Shown: positions 37,101 to 52,100, counted from the stretch's first letter. The stretch: DNA of 64,000 nucleotides from Terebella lapidaria (GCA_949152475.1 OX424565.1:10051953-10115952); one strand, 5' to 3'. The notes: generated by a model from the sequence alone, not told the origin. A program made the numbers and translations.

Positions 37101-40100
37101 AAATGCGAGTTTGTTTACTTGTTTGCATTATACATCAGCTGCTCACTTGTAGCTTGAAGAAATGGAGAACACTGTATTGATGATGTGCATGCATTTACAA
37201 AGTGTCTTATTGTGTGGCTCTTTTTCAAGACGACTGTGCTGGAGGTCCCTGTGACAATGGAGCCACATGTGTAGATGAAGTAGATGATTTCTCTTGTACC
37301 TGTGCTGCTGGCTTCACTGGAGATACCTGCCAAACTGACATAGGTATGAAACATGTCTATATGACATCTAGTCTACTCAAAAAAATTAGGGATATTACCT
37401 GTGTATTCCTTTACATGGCACAAGTGATTAAAATCCCAACTTTTATTATGAGAATGTTATTTTTTTTGTCTTTTTTGACGTTAAGTATCAATTAGAAATT
37501 CACAGCTACAGTCATAGTGAATTTATTTGACGAAGTTCAAATTCCAGGAAAAACATCGAAACAGCAGCTTTCATCAGATTTATTTCGGAAGTAATGAACT
37601 TATTCATGTATCGGTCTTTTTTTTGCAGACCTGTAAGTTGCTAAATATTGTTGGTCAATATTGGATACCTGCCAAAGTTTGCAAACAAACATATTGACCT
37701 CGACAAAATTCCAAAACTGATAAAAGTTTGTAATCGTGTATGCATGCAGCTTCAAAAGCGTTTGTGCACGCTCCTATAGAGACATGCTTATTATCTGTTA
37801 CGCCACAAATTGGTTTGCGTTGAACAGAAAATCTGTTCAGCAATACAGATAAATGCCTCTACCTGTTTGGTTTAATGTGGTATGTGGCATTGCAGTACTG
37901 ATTATACTACATTGATAATGAAGAGTATTTTAATAGTGTACATGTGGCGAGCAGAACACAGATGAATATATTAATAGTTACAAATACCCAATGAATTTGA
38001 TAAAATGTGAGTTTGTTTACTTGCCTGCATTATACATTAGCTATTCACTTGTAGTGCTGCAGGATGGGCCACCAAATGGGAGGGGACCCGACATGACTGT
38101 ACTACATTTGTCCATAGGGTTTTTTTTGCAGATGTATATATCTAGTTGATGAAACACGATGATGCCAAGCCAGCAATCAAGGGGAAAATAAGTTATGAGC
38201 TTTTGAAACAGGGTACCGTATACAAGATTTTGTGCGAAAAATCGGTTTGCGATATTTAGGGGGAAAGGTTACTCAACAGACTGCCGTTCCTTACTGACTC
38301 GCAGGATCCCCACATATGGTGTATCTATGGATAGGTATTGTAATTGCCGTTCTAATGACGTCTGCTTGTCTTACTTATATTGAAGATTTACCTCGTTATT
38401 TCCAGTATAACCTTGTTGGTGACATGCAGCTTGATGCTATTTTCAGTCAAAGAAGCAACACTTTAGAGGGTATACTTCACACCATTTATTTTTTGCTGTC
38501 CAGGTCACCGCGATCATTTCATGCTATTCTTGCAATCAGTATTTAAATACTTTTCCAGCATTATCTGGATTATAATTTATTATGCATGCATGTAATTTAA
38601 AAGTACGACGAAAAATAATATGACAATACTTCCTCTAGATAGGAACAACAGTAATAAGGTGAGTCAATATCAGAAACTATAATCGATATATTATTGCTGG
38701 AAAGGTAATCACACACATACGTACGTACGCGTTTATCCTACATAATCACTGCATTAGAAGTTCCACAGGATAGTCACTACTTTATGAATCAATTGTGTCA
38801 GAATGGAAAAATAATCGAAATATAGCATCAAAAAGCATACATGTGTGTAAAAGCAACTTGATTTGATACAGATAGTTAAATATAGCAGTGAGATTTCATA
38901 CAGGAAAGTCTATTTTACTTACAGCGTCACACTTCAAATACACACATGAAAATCACTACTTCACATGCACACACGAAATTCACTACTTCATATACCTACA
39001 AGGAAGTCACTAGTTATTTTAACAAACATCGAAAACGAATAGCGACCTGCACGAGAAAGCAGATAACCGACTGGAATTACATAATTGATCAGATATAGCA
39101 TTGCACGGCATAATAATGTGTATACCAGCTTCATCATTCGTGAACATTCGACATCACAATCAATCACCAGTTTTCACATGAAGGTCACTACTTCAAGTGC
39201 GCACACGAAAAACACTACATCAAATACACACATTGAAATCACTACTTCAAATGCACACATGGAAGGCACTACTTCAAATAAACACATGGAAGTCACTATA
39301 TCAAATACACACATGGAAGTCACTACTTCAAATACACACCGAAGTCACTACTTCAAATACACACATGGAATTCACTACTTCAAATACACACATGGAAGTC
39401 ACTACATCAAATACACACATGGAAGTCACTACATTAAATAAACACATGGAAGTCACTACTTCAAATACACACATGGAAGTCACTACATCAAATACACACA
39501 TGGAAGTCACTACATCAAATACACACATGGAAGTCACTACATTAAATAAACACATGGAATTCACTACTTCAAATACACACATGGAAGTCACTACATCAAA
39601 TACACACATGGAAGTCACTACATTAAATAAACACATGGAAGTCACTACTTCAAATACACACATGGAATTCACTACTTCAAATACACACATGGAAGTCACT
39701 ACATCAAATACACACATGGAAGTCACTACATTAAATAAACACATGGAAGTCACTACATCAAATACACACATGAAAGTCACTACATCAAATACACACATGG
39801 AAGTCACTACTTCAAATAAACACATGGAAGTCACTATATCAAATACACACATGGAAGTCACTACATCAAATACACACATGGAAGTTACTACATCAAATAC
39901 ACATATGAAAGTCACTACATCAAATACACATATGAAAGTCACTACATCAAATACACACATGGAAATCACTACCTCATGACACACATGGAAGTCACTACAT
40001 CAAATACACACATGGAAATCACTACATCAAATACACACATGGAAGTTACTACATCAAATACACATATGAAAGTCACTACATCAAATACACACATGGAAAT

Positions 40101-43100
40101 CACTACCTCATGACACACATGGAAGTCACTACATCAAATACACACATGGAAATCACTACCTCATGACACACATGGAAGTCACTACTTCAAATAAACACAT
40201 GATGAACAGGTACAAACACGAATGCACAGGACAGTCTTGTGTAGGAGAAGGCAAGAACATGAAAAGGGCAGGTCGGGTGCATTTAGGAGAGGGAAGAAAC
40301 AGGAAAAGACAAGTTGAGAATACTTAGGATAATGCACAAACACGAACAGACTGGTTGTGCACATGTATTACAGGGTATCAACGTGAAGGGACAGGTCGGG
40401 CACATGTAGAAGAGGGCAGAAGTTGGAATGGACAGGAGAGCACTGAAGTCTAGAGGTATGGTAAACATGGTAAATATGAGAAACTGTATGAACATGAAGG
40501 GGCAGGTCGGATAAATGTAGGAAAAGACGTGAACACAGGTTGGGTACATGTGGGAGAGGGCATGAACATGCAAGAGACCGGAAACGAACGAAGAGACAGG
40601 TCGGCAACATGTAGGAGAGGGCATCAACATGGAGGGACATGTCGGCAACATGTAGGAGAGAGTATCAACTCGAAGTGACAGGTTGGCAATATGCAGTGGC
40701 CCAGGAACACGAAGGGATGTGTCGGGTATATTTAGGAGAGGGCAGAAACACGAAAGGACAGGTCGCATACATGTAGGATAGGGCAGGAATACGAAGAGAG
40801 AGGTCGGGTAAGTGTAAGAGGGTAGAAACACAGGGTCGGATAGATATAGGAGAGGACATCAAAACTAGGGAACAGGTCCAGTACATGTAGGATAGGGCAG
40901 GAATACGAAGGGACTGGTCGGGTAAATGTAAGAGGGCAGAAACACAGGGTCGGATAGATATAGGAGAGGATATCAAAAAGATGAGACATGTCAGGTACAT
41001 GTAAGTGAGGGCATCAACACAAAGGAACAGATCGGGAACATGTAGGAGAGAGCATTGACATGAAGGGACAGCTCGGCAACCTGAACGAGAGGGCAGGAAC
41101 ACCCAGAGACAGGTCGGATAGATGTTGTAGAGGGCTTCAACAAGGATAGGTCGGCAACATATATGAGCCCAGGACCACGAAGGGACAGGTCGGGAGATGT
41201 GAGAGAGGGCATCAACACAAAGGGACAGGTTGGGTACATGTAGGATAGATCATCAGCACAAAGAGACAGAGCGGCAACATGTAGGAGAGGGCATCAACAT
41301 GGAGGGACAGGTCGGCAACATGTAGGAGGGGGCCGAAACACAAAAGGACAGGTCGTGCACAATGTCATGTAGGGGAGAGCGGGAACATGAAGGGACGAGT
41401 CATGTTGATGTAGGAGGGGATAGGAACATGAAGGGACAAGTCGTAACCATGTGGGAGAGGACAGGAACACGAAGGGGGATCAACTACATGTAGGAAAGGG
41501 CACCAACTGAAAGAGACATGTCAGGGAGGGCAGTGACACAAAGGGACAGGTCAGGTACAAATAGAAGAAGGCAGGATCATGAAGGACCAGCTCTGATACA
41601 TATAAGAGAGAACATGAAGGGACAGGTCGGGTACATATAAGAGAGGGCAAGAACACGAAGGGACAGGTCGGGTACATATAAGAGAGGGCAAGAACCGAAG
41701 GGACAGGTCGGGTACATACAAGAAAGGGCAAGAACACGAAGGGACAGGTCGGGTACATGTTGGAGAGAGAGAGCAGGAAAACAAAGCAGAGGGCAGGAAA
41801 ACAAAGGGACAGGTCGGATATATAGGAAAATGCAAGAACACGAAAGACAGGTCGAGTAAAAGTTCAAGAGGGCAAAAAAAACAACGGGACAGGTCATCAA
41901 CATGTAGGACATGAAGGGACAGGTCGGGTAGATGTAGGAAAGAGCAGAATCACGAAAGTACAGGTTGGCAACATATAGGAGAGGGCAGGAACACTTAGGG
42001 ACATGTCGGCAACATGTAGACGAGGGCAGCAACATGAAGGGACAGATCAGCAACAAGTAGGAGAGGGCAGGAACATAAAAGGACGTGTCGGATATATATA
42101 GGAGAGGGCATCAAGACGACGGGGCAAGTCGGATACATGTAGGAGAGGGGCAGGAACACGGAGAGACAGGTCGGGTAAATGTTGGGGAGATCAGGAAAAC
42201 AAAGGGACATGTCGGATATATAGAGGATATAGTACAAGAGCACGAGGGGATAGGTTCCTATCTGATACTCCAAAGGCCAGTCGGTTGTTCCGTTCTGAGT
42301 ATTTAAATTATCGTTATATGTTCTGGTCTATATAAGGACTTGATTTAAACAGTCAGCCAAACTGTTCTCCCGTTCTGAGAGATTAAATTATAGTATTTTT
42401 TCGGTTCTGCGAGTTTATATGATAGCCAAGTATTGCTTAGAGAGTGTATATGCCAATCAGCATTCCTACTTGGATAAAGAATACAGTACATGGTGAACCA
42501 CGAGGGGCAATAGTCAATGACTATCTGCTCAACTTCCTGTTTTAGTGACCGAATGCAAATCTGCTGTTGTGTTCAGAGGGTGATATCATAAGATGTTATT
42601 TGCTAACTGACTGGTCTTCTCAATGAAATGTATGCAAATTAACATGTTTGTTTGTGAGTTGTTCTATCATAAATAAAACGAAACAATGATGAGTGTTTAT
42701 CCTGCGAAAAATCCCTCCAGACGACAATACTTCATCTGGATAAAACCTGCAATAATAGGACAAATCATTATCAGCCATGCACAACCATACATTGCTGGAA
42801 AGGTATTTCAATGCTGATTTTAATGGGGTATAACATGAAATGATTATAGTGTCCCAGACAGCAAAAAGTACTTTGGTGTAAGTATACCCTATAAAATGTT
42901 GCTTTTTCGACTGAAAATAGCATCAAGCTGCATGTCTCCAATGAGGTTATAAGGGGAATAACGAATTAAATCTTTGACACAAGTAAGAAAAGCAGATGTC
43001 ATTAGAAAGGTGATTACATTACCTATCCATAGATACACCATATGTGGGAATCCTCCCAGTCAGGAAGGAACGGCAGCCTGTTGAGTAACCATACACCCTA

Positions 43101-46100
43101 AATATCGCTAACCAGTTTTTCACACAAAGTCTCGTATACGGTACCCTGTCTTAAAAGCTCATAACTTATCAACTAGATATATACATCTGCAAGAAAAAAC
43201 CTGAGGACAAATGTAGTACAGCCATGTTGGGTCACTTGAAAATTAGAGCCCTTTTAGAGTTGGCCCTGCAGCACTATGAAGAACATTGTTTACATGATGT
43301 TTATGCATTTACAAAGTGACTTATTATGTGGTGTGTATTTTTTCCAGACGACTGTGCTGGAGGTCCCTGTGACAATGGAGCCACGTGTGTAGATGAAGTG
43401 GATGATTTCTCTTGTATCTGTGTTGCTGGATTCACTGGAGATACTTGTCAAACTGATATAGGTAAAACACAATATTCACATGGCCAGCATTTCGTATGTA
43501 TATCTAACCGTATGGACAAGATGGACACCGTTGATAGCACAATTGCTCACAAACCACTGAAATGGCTAAATCAAGCTTTCAATTGAATTAATGAAAAAGT
43601 GGGACATTTTTTGAGATATTGAACGAAATTATCACAATTTCTTTACACCAAATTATCGCCATTTCTTTGCTTTCATTCATTACAAGTAGTGGTAAAACAG
43701 TCGTACTCAAAAACTGCACCATACCAATAGTGTACCTATTTTAGGTGGTAGTTTTTTTACTATTGAAAGTGATTTTTCAACACAGCCATTTCACAGAGAG
43801 TTTCTTAAAATTTGCACACAAACTATCTAATATTTATCCTGATTCTGAATGAGGCCATTCACGACAATGACCACGTACTTATCATCTGTACTGATTGTCT
43901 AATACCACAGACCGGTTTACGCTGAACAGAAAAATTTGTTAAGAAATACTGGTAACTGCCTCTACCTTTTCAGTTCAATGTGGTCTGTGTTATTGCGGAA
44001 CTGATTATACTATATTGACAACGAAGAGTATTTCAGTAGTGATAAATGTTGCAAGCTGAACACAGATAACTATATGAATAATTTCAAATACGATATGAAT
44101 TTGAATAAATTCAAGTTCGTTTATTTGTCTGCATTATACATCAGCTGCTCACTTGTGACTTGAAGAAATGAGGAACACTGTATTGGTGATGTGCTTGCAT
44201 TTAAAAAGTGTCTTATTATGTGGTCCTTTTCCCAGACGATTGTGCTGGAGGCCCCTGTGACAATGGAGCCACGTGTGTAGATGAAGTAGATGATTTCTCT
44301 TGTATCTGTGCTGCTGGTTTCACTGGAGATACCTGTCAGACTGATATAGGTTTGAAACATGACCATATGACATCTAAACTACTCAAAAAAGTTAGGGATA
44401 ATACCTGGGTATTCCTTTATATGGCATAAGTGATTAAAATCCCAACTTTTATTATGAGAATGTAATTTTTTGTCTTTTATGACGTCTGAGTATCAATTTA
44501 AAATTCACAGCTACAGTCACTGTGAATTTATGAGAAAAAGTAAAAGTACAAATTCCAATGAGAACAGTGAAACAGCGTTATTTATCAGATTTTTTTTCAG
44601 AAGTTATGAACTTATTTATGTCTCGGTCTTTTTTGTGCAGACCTGTAAGTTGCTAAATATATTTAATAATATTGGAGCTTCCAAGTCTGCTGACAAACAT
44701 CATGACCTCGACAAAGGTCCATAATTAAAAGTCTTTAATCGTGTATGCATGCAGCTTCGAAAGTGTCTGTACATGCTCATAGAGAGACGTGCTTACTATC
44801 TGTACTGATAGTCTAATTCCACAAATTGGTTTGCGTTCAACAGAAAAATCTGTTCAGAAACACCGATAACTGCCCCTACATGTTTGGTTCAATGTAGTGT
44901 GTGGTATCGCAGTACTGATTATACTATATTGAAAATGAATGGTACTTTAATAGTGATAAATGTGACAAGCAGAACAGAGATAACTATGTGAATAGTTCCT
45001 AGTACCCGATGAATTTGAATAAATGTGAGTTTGGTTACTTGTCTGCATTATACATCAGCTGCTCACTTGTAATATGAAGAAATAAAGAACACTGTATTGG
45101 TTATGTGCTTGCATTTACAAAGTGTCTTATTATGTGGTCTTTTTTCCAGACGACTGTGCTGGAGGTCCCTGTGACAATGGAGCCACGTGTGTAGATGAAG
45201 TGGATGATTTCTCTTGCATATGTGCTGCTGGCTTCACTGGAGTTACCTGTCAAACTGACATAGGTGCATGGCATATGTATTATGATGTTTAATCTTTCAC
45301 TTTTTTGCACATTTGATCAAAATTTATTGGAATAATTTTATGCCATTTTAAATTTGTATCATTGACGTAGAGTAATATTAAAACATGTTTTTGCTTGGAA
45401 CACCATGCATCAAACCCTATCTGTTGTTTAGTGTAGAAATCTGTAAGGGGTATTCATGACATAGAAGACAAGACTGAGCTCCTCAACTATCTGTTGACTT
45501 CAACTGTGACAAGTATATTTATTGGATTTTTCTTTTCATGTTCTCAAGATGACTGTGCTGGAAGCCCCTGTGACAATGGAGCCACTTGTGTGGATGAAGT
45601 GGATAGCTTTTCCTGTATTTGTGCTGCTGGCTTCACTGGAGATACCTGTCAGACTGATATAGGTACGTAGCATATGCATTAGGAGGTTCAATCTTTCACA
45701 TTAGATCACATTAGATCAAAATTTCTCGGGCTTATTTGATGCCATTTTAAATTTGTATCATTTACGAAGAGTAATACTAGACATGTTTTTGCTTGGAACA
45801 CCATGCATCAAACCCTATATGTTGTTTAGTGTAGTAATATATAAGGGGCAGTCATAACATAGAAGACAAGACTGAGCTCTCCAACTATTTGTTAACTTCA
45901 GCTGTGACAAGTATATTCATTGGATTTTTATTTCCATGTTCTCAAGACGACTGTGCTGGAGGCCCCTGTGACAATGGAGCCACGTGTGTAGATGAAGTAG
46001 ATGATTTCTCTTGTATCTGTGCTGCTGGCTTCACTGGAGATACCTGTCAGACTGACATAGGTTTGAAACATGTTAGGGCAGCACAACTATTTGAGAGATT

Positions 46101-49100
46101 GATATTAGCCATCCTGTTCCCAGACACACACAAAACCATTGTGTAATTGTGTTTATTGTCACCCGCAGTAGTGATAATTATCTTCACAGAAATAAATTTC
46201 GAATGAGTGTATTATGATAGATAATATTTAAAGCAGTAGTAGATCATCTGCGAAGGACAACATATATTAATAAAATATTAAAATTAATATAACAAATATT
46301 ACTATATCATTACTTTGAACAGTCTAGATGATATTTGCAATAATTTTGATATCACAGATCTTCTAGAAAAAGTGTCTCAATGTTGATTCAGCATTAAAAT
46401 TATCTACACATACACATTTGGTTAAAATGAATGTTCACAATATTAACAGGCATATATATGGAAGGCCATAAGGCTGAAATGTGCGGGAAAAAAATGGTGT
46501 TTTATCTATTAAAAACCTTGCACGTTCGCACGTAGAAAGTTCAAAACTACCACGTTCGCACGTGGAAGCATTTAACGCTATAACGTTCGCACATGGTAAC
46601 ATTAAAACCTATCACGTTCAAACGTAGAAAAATGTAGGTTTCCACGTTCACACATAGAAAGCTTCAAAGCTACCACGTTCACACGTGGAAACATTATATG
46701 CTTTCACGTTCACACGTAGAAACTTTAAAACCTACCACATTCGAACGTAGAAAGGTTTCCACGATCACACGCAGACAGTTTCAAAGCTACCACGTTCACA
46801 CGTGGAAGTATTTATACCTTTCCACGTTCACACGTAGGAAGATTTAGGTTTCTACGTTCACACGTAGAAAGATTCAAAGCCACCACGTTCACACATGGAA
46901 GGATTTGAGGCTACCACACCCAAATCTTTGCACGTGCTAACGCGGTAGCTCCTGGAGTTTCCACGTGCGAACGTGGAAGCGTTAAATGCTTCCATGTGTG
47001 AACGTGGTAACCTCAGACTTTCCACGTGTGAATACAATAGCCTAAACTGTTTCCACATGCGAACGTGCTAGGTTTTTGCTGGAAAAGACATATAGAAGTT
47101 TTTACGCGCATGTCACCTATGGGCTTCCGTACATATATGATATAACAGGCTCATACTACACTGTATAGTTTACGGTTCCAGCAGTGAGACTCATTTGTCT
47201 GTTAATCTCTCTGACCAGATGACTGTGCTGGAGGTCCCTGTGACAATGGAGCCACATGTGTGGATGAAGTGGATGATTTCTCCTGCATTTGTGCTGCTGG
47301 CTTCACCGGGGATCTTTGTCAAATTGATATAGGCATGTACTTTTTAGGTTACCGGACCTATTGGCATGGCGGTGCGTCCGTTTTCTGTCCTCCGCCGTCC
47401 ATTGTCGTCGTCCACATTTTTATCTTTGAAGGTTACAGTCGAATTTGTCTGAAATTTTCCACAAACATTCTTTAACACATTTCAAAGAGGATATATGTTT
47501 CTATTTTTTGGATTATCACAATATTTTTAAAATGGCGGCCATTTTTGATGAAATATGGTCAGTTTTGAACTTTGATGGCCTTATTCTCAAAAACTGTATG
47601 ACCACTTTTGAGATTTCTGTTTCAAACTATTCCCCTTATGTATCCTTGTGACATGTATAAGTTTCGTTGCTGTTGAGTCGCTGGGCTGCGTGTGGCGGCC
47701 ACTTTGATTTTTCAATGGGTCATCAAAAATAATTGTCCCAAATCACGCTACTATTAGTTTTGAGCTTAGGAAATTCTTGCCACTTTTTTCCTTCATAATG
47801 GGAACTGCCACAGCTGTATTTGAGAGCTTGAAGATAGATTTTAGGTATTGGCACTTTCAAACGGGAAATCATATGGTGATTGTTTGCTGATCTCGAATTT
47901 GACCTTCAATGACATTGAAATGTCAAGACAGCCATTTTTGGGTCAAGAAATTAACACATTTGCTATTTGTCTGTCTCTTCTCAAAAACTACCAAAAACTT
48001 CTACATAAGGCCCCATACATAAGTCAGAACGGTCCAAAATGCCATGAAATGTACAAATTGGCCTCTGGGGCCATAACATTCATACACAGGCCTCTAGTTT
48101 CAAACATAATTATGTAGGATGACTGATATGGACCATCTTTTGGTGACCTAGAACTTGACGTAACATTACTTTGAGTGGTAGACAGGATGTTTGCAGATGA
48201 AGCTTAGGTTTGTATTATGAGGGTATAGGCAGTCACATCAGGTAGTTCTTTTGATGACCTTGCTCTATCTTGAAGCTGCTGCCTTCGAATGTATGCAAAT
48301 TCTTTTTTCAAAACCATTTTTTTTGTTAAAAACATCTATTGCAATATAACAAAAGGTGTGCTCAATGATTTGGACGATTACAGTCCGTCCGAGTTGTCTT
48401 TTCAGCCGTTTTGGTACCCAATTTGTACCGGTTTTGTAAATAAACAAACGAAGTGTATCCATCAAACCCAAATGTAAACAAATGCTCAGATCGTGCTTAA
48501 AAGTCCACATCGAGTACATTTTCCCGTTTGTATATGCATATATAGTGTAGTTGTGAGAAAATAATCAGTGATATACCATGATGTGTGTGGAATTGTCAGT
48601 CTATCTCGCACTTCTATGCCTTGTTTACATTTGATGTGAGCATGTTTCATTCAGTTAGTTCACCATGTTTAACATGAAATATAGTTCTCAAAAAATATTG
48701 ACTAGTTTCGAAGGCAGCTGCTTTAATAGGAAATGTATGGAGCAATCGCCTAGAACACTTCAAGATAGATCTTAGATATTGGCACATTCAAATGGGAAGG
48801 CACATGTAGTGAGTTATGTGGTGACCATTAATTTGACTTTTAGTGGCAATTTTGATGGAAAAAAATGGCTCATCACTATAAATTTCTCCGGTAGCTTTTC
48901 AAGGCCTTTGGGCTATTATTTCAGTAACAATATGATATTTTCTCTACTTTCGCCATTTTTTCTTGAGTTCCAGCAACTACATATGACACCATATCCTCTT
49001 TCAACGCTACAATCTTGCAGTCTCGTCTCCTACTCATATGTAACCTGTTTAACACTGTCTGCAATGTTATACCCACTCACTTAATTTACATGAATTTTCA

Positions 49101-52100
49101 CACGTGATGCATTAACTTGGTGACTGCTTTATGGTATCCTGCTATCATACGCATTACAAACTAACAATGTATTTTACGAATGAGTAATTATTTTACAGAT
49201 GACTGTCTCGGAAATCCTTGTCAAAATGGAGCCACGTGTGTAGATGAAGTAAACGACTTTTCTTGTATCTGTGCTGCCGGTTTTACTGGGAATATATGTC
49301 AAATTGATATTGGTATGTGCAGTAACTTGGTGTGTTATTATTATCATTATTAAAATATATCAAAACCTTGTTTTCAACAATGTAGGCAAGTTGCTGGTTT
49401 ACACGTTTCGGAATTTTGATCTTGAAATTCAGTTAACAAAACTATGGAACAGCGGTCATGTGCAAACGTATTTGTCAGACATAGACATTTCGGCGTTGAG
49501 GTGTGCTCCTAAAATGTTGTTTTGCTCGGGTTGAACATAATCTTACTGCTTAAATACCATGCTTACTGCTATGGAAAATGTGCTGTGTCTGTTGTGTTGC
49601 TTGCCAGCCCTGTTGGCTTTGCTTGTGAAGTTATTATATTTATATGAATAGCACAGTCGACAATAGACAGGTACGTAGACTCGAGCTCATATATGTTTCC
49701 CAATGTTGTAGTTTGTACACATACAATCACATGGCCACAATGTACGAGATAACTTACATGTACATTGATTACTAGACGACTGTGCTGGAGGTCCCTGTGA
49801 CAACGGAGCCACGTGCGTGGACGAAGTAGACGATTTTTCATGTATTTGTGAAGCTGGCTTCACTGGACCACTGTGTGAGACTGATATTGGTAGGCATCAA
49901 TTCCAATCAAGTAATGTTAATCAACCTCGTCTTGTTGAATGCTAACCAAATTGTGGACGGGTTATGGTACGAATGCTCGTTGAAAATGGTTTAAACTTGT
50001 ATTGTTACTCTTTATGATGACTTGATGATTATCAACAGTCAAACTTACTGGCCACGATTATTGCCCTCAGCCATGGAACTTCACATCAGCCTTAATCACC
50101 CACAACGATTTAACCTAATGATAAAATAAATATCCTGGCACTAGACGACTGTGCTGGGGACCCATGTCAAAATGGTGGAACCTGTGTGGATGATGTGGAC
50201 GATTTCTCCTGTGTCTGTGTGACAGGGTTCGTAGGGGATACTTGTGAGACCAACGTCAGTAAGTACACTTTTGTCAATCTCCTGCACTGTATAATTCCGG
50301 GTTTTAGTTAACATGACTTGATACTTTGCAGATGGTATTTTCATACAATAAGTTGTGTGCTGGAGTAATATCTGATGTATGCACCGCCATTTTGGCTATA
50401 TGTTGACAACTAATTTTCCCCGTGAATTATTAATGTTGCCATTCTACAGACGATTGTGCCGGTGATCCCTGCCAGAATGGGGCTACATGTGTGGATGAGG
50501 TTGATGGCTTTTCCTGCATTTGTGTTGTTGGGTTCACTGGTACAGCATGTCAGACCAATATAGGTGTGGTATTTATTGTGGCTAACCCTTTCCATGAAAG
50601 AGTCCTCAATGATCAATGATCAAAATCGCCTTCATCTGTTCTGATTTCAGATATGTCGTATTATCATCGTTGATAACATTTGAGTGAAACGTGATTAATT
50701 TTTGTAATGTTCACATGAAGAATATATACATTAATTAAGTTTGTGTGATTTAAAATTTGTGTGATTTCAGAAATAAATATAACTATATTTATTTGTCAAG
50801 ACAAAGCTTGAAATCACATGTACATAGATATTTCAAAATAATATTTTCACCTTCTTTCTACGAGCATGTGCTTATGAATCCGATCTTGCCCTTCAATCTA
50901 ATAAAATGTTAAATAATATCTGCATATCTGCACTGAATAATATCTCATACATATGTTCGAAGGAGGTACTCATGCATGTCATTTCAATGAACCCGTTAAT
51001 TTTTCATACATGACACCTTTCGCTTTCAGACGACTGTGCTGGAGGTCCCTGTGACAATGGAGCGACTTGTGTGGATGAAGTAGATGATTTCACCTGTATA
51101 TGTGCTGCAGGATTTACTGGCGTTGTTTGTCAAACTGATATAGGTAGGATTTCCCAATATATGTGTGTGTTTCTGGTGATATTCAATGTCAAAGAGTATC
51201 TACTGTGCATATATATTTATTGTATCGTATAGTCAATGTATATATAGTCTACTTCGTTGCCACTTCCAAAACTGAAACATTACATTGTATTAATTAACAC
51301 TAGAAATGAAAAAGATCAGGTCATAGACGTTTTGCACTATATAGTCGTTTTTTGTTCGAACCAGACGACTGTGTTGGAAATCCCTGTGACAATGGAGCCA
51401 CGTGTGTGGATGATGTAGATGATTACTCTTGTATCTGTGCTGCTGGCTTCACTGGAAATATCTGTCAAACTGATATCGGTAATAACGTTTACTTTGCCTA
51501 TGTCATTGTGATATGTTGGTGTATGATATTGGCATGTTTGAAGCGTTTTGGGCAGATATACTTATCTACGTAAGTCTATGTTCATACGACTTTAATCAGT
51601 TATTTATGCTGATTAAATGTCATGAACGCAGTTGGTACAGTGTCATCCCCTGATAACATATTTCCATGTCGATTTCTTTGTGTTATGGTATTCTCGTATA
51701 CACTTTCACTATTGTGTTGTGGATAAACCTTCCTTTCTTTTTATGATACTTAGCACATGGTTCAAGGTGGTATTGGTTATCATATTCTTTGATATGACGA
51801 CATTGTCTGATTTCCATTATTTCATCAAAAACTGAAGGCAAACCACAATTGCTCTCTTCAAAATTATGTTTCAAACAGAAAACCCAGCAGCTTGCTAAAG
51901 ACGAAACTGCTCTGATTTGCCAAACACATATTCCATGGTGTACAATTGTTTTCATACCAGACGACTGTGCTGGAGGTCCCTGTGACAATGGAGCCACGTG
52001 TGTAGATGAAGTGGATGATTTCTCCTGTATCTGTGCTGCTGGCTTCACTGGAGATACCTGTCAAACTGACATAGGTTCGCATTTTAGGTCACAGTATATA

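Larger units (their letters stand above)
38054..43274. mobile_element. 5.2-kb TIR element with two internal minisatellites
   Basis: Inserted in intron 15. The ends begin GTGCTGCAGG and are inverted over about 500 bp (left 38054 to about 38580, right about 42795-43274) at roughly 80% identity by eye; the left arm has a 38-bp extra segment. The dinucleotide TA flanks both sides, consistent with a TA target duplication. The interior is almost wholly two different tandem arrays, so it is non-autonomous. No transposase was seen. The superfamily is not assigned: TA duplication suggests Tc1/mariner-like targeting, but the ends are not typical. Confidence 0.8.

Noticed and set aside
39197-39984. Long open frames on both strands (260 and 218 codons)
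   Set aside because: They are translations of a 27-bp tandem repeat whose period is a multiple of three; no start context, splice sites or non-repetitive coding sequence accompany them.
40283-42056. Overlapping minus-strand Cys/Pro-rich frames of up to 182 codons
   Set aside because: By-products of the 41-bp minisatellite; the frames shift with each unit and have no independent support.
38928-42250. Possible CRISPR-like array
   Set aside because: The repeats are contiguous minisatellites without unique spacers, in an animal genome.
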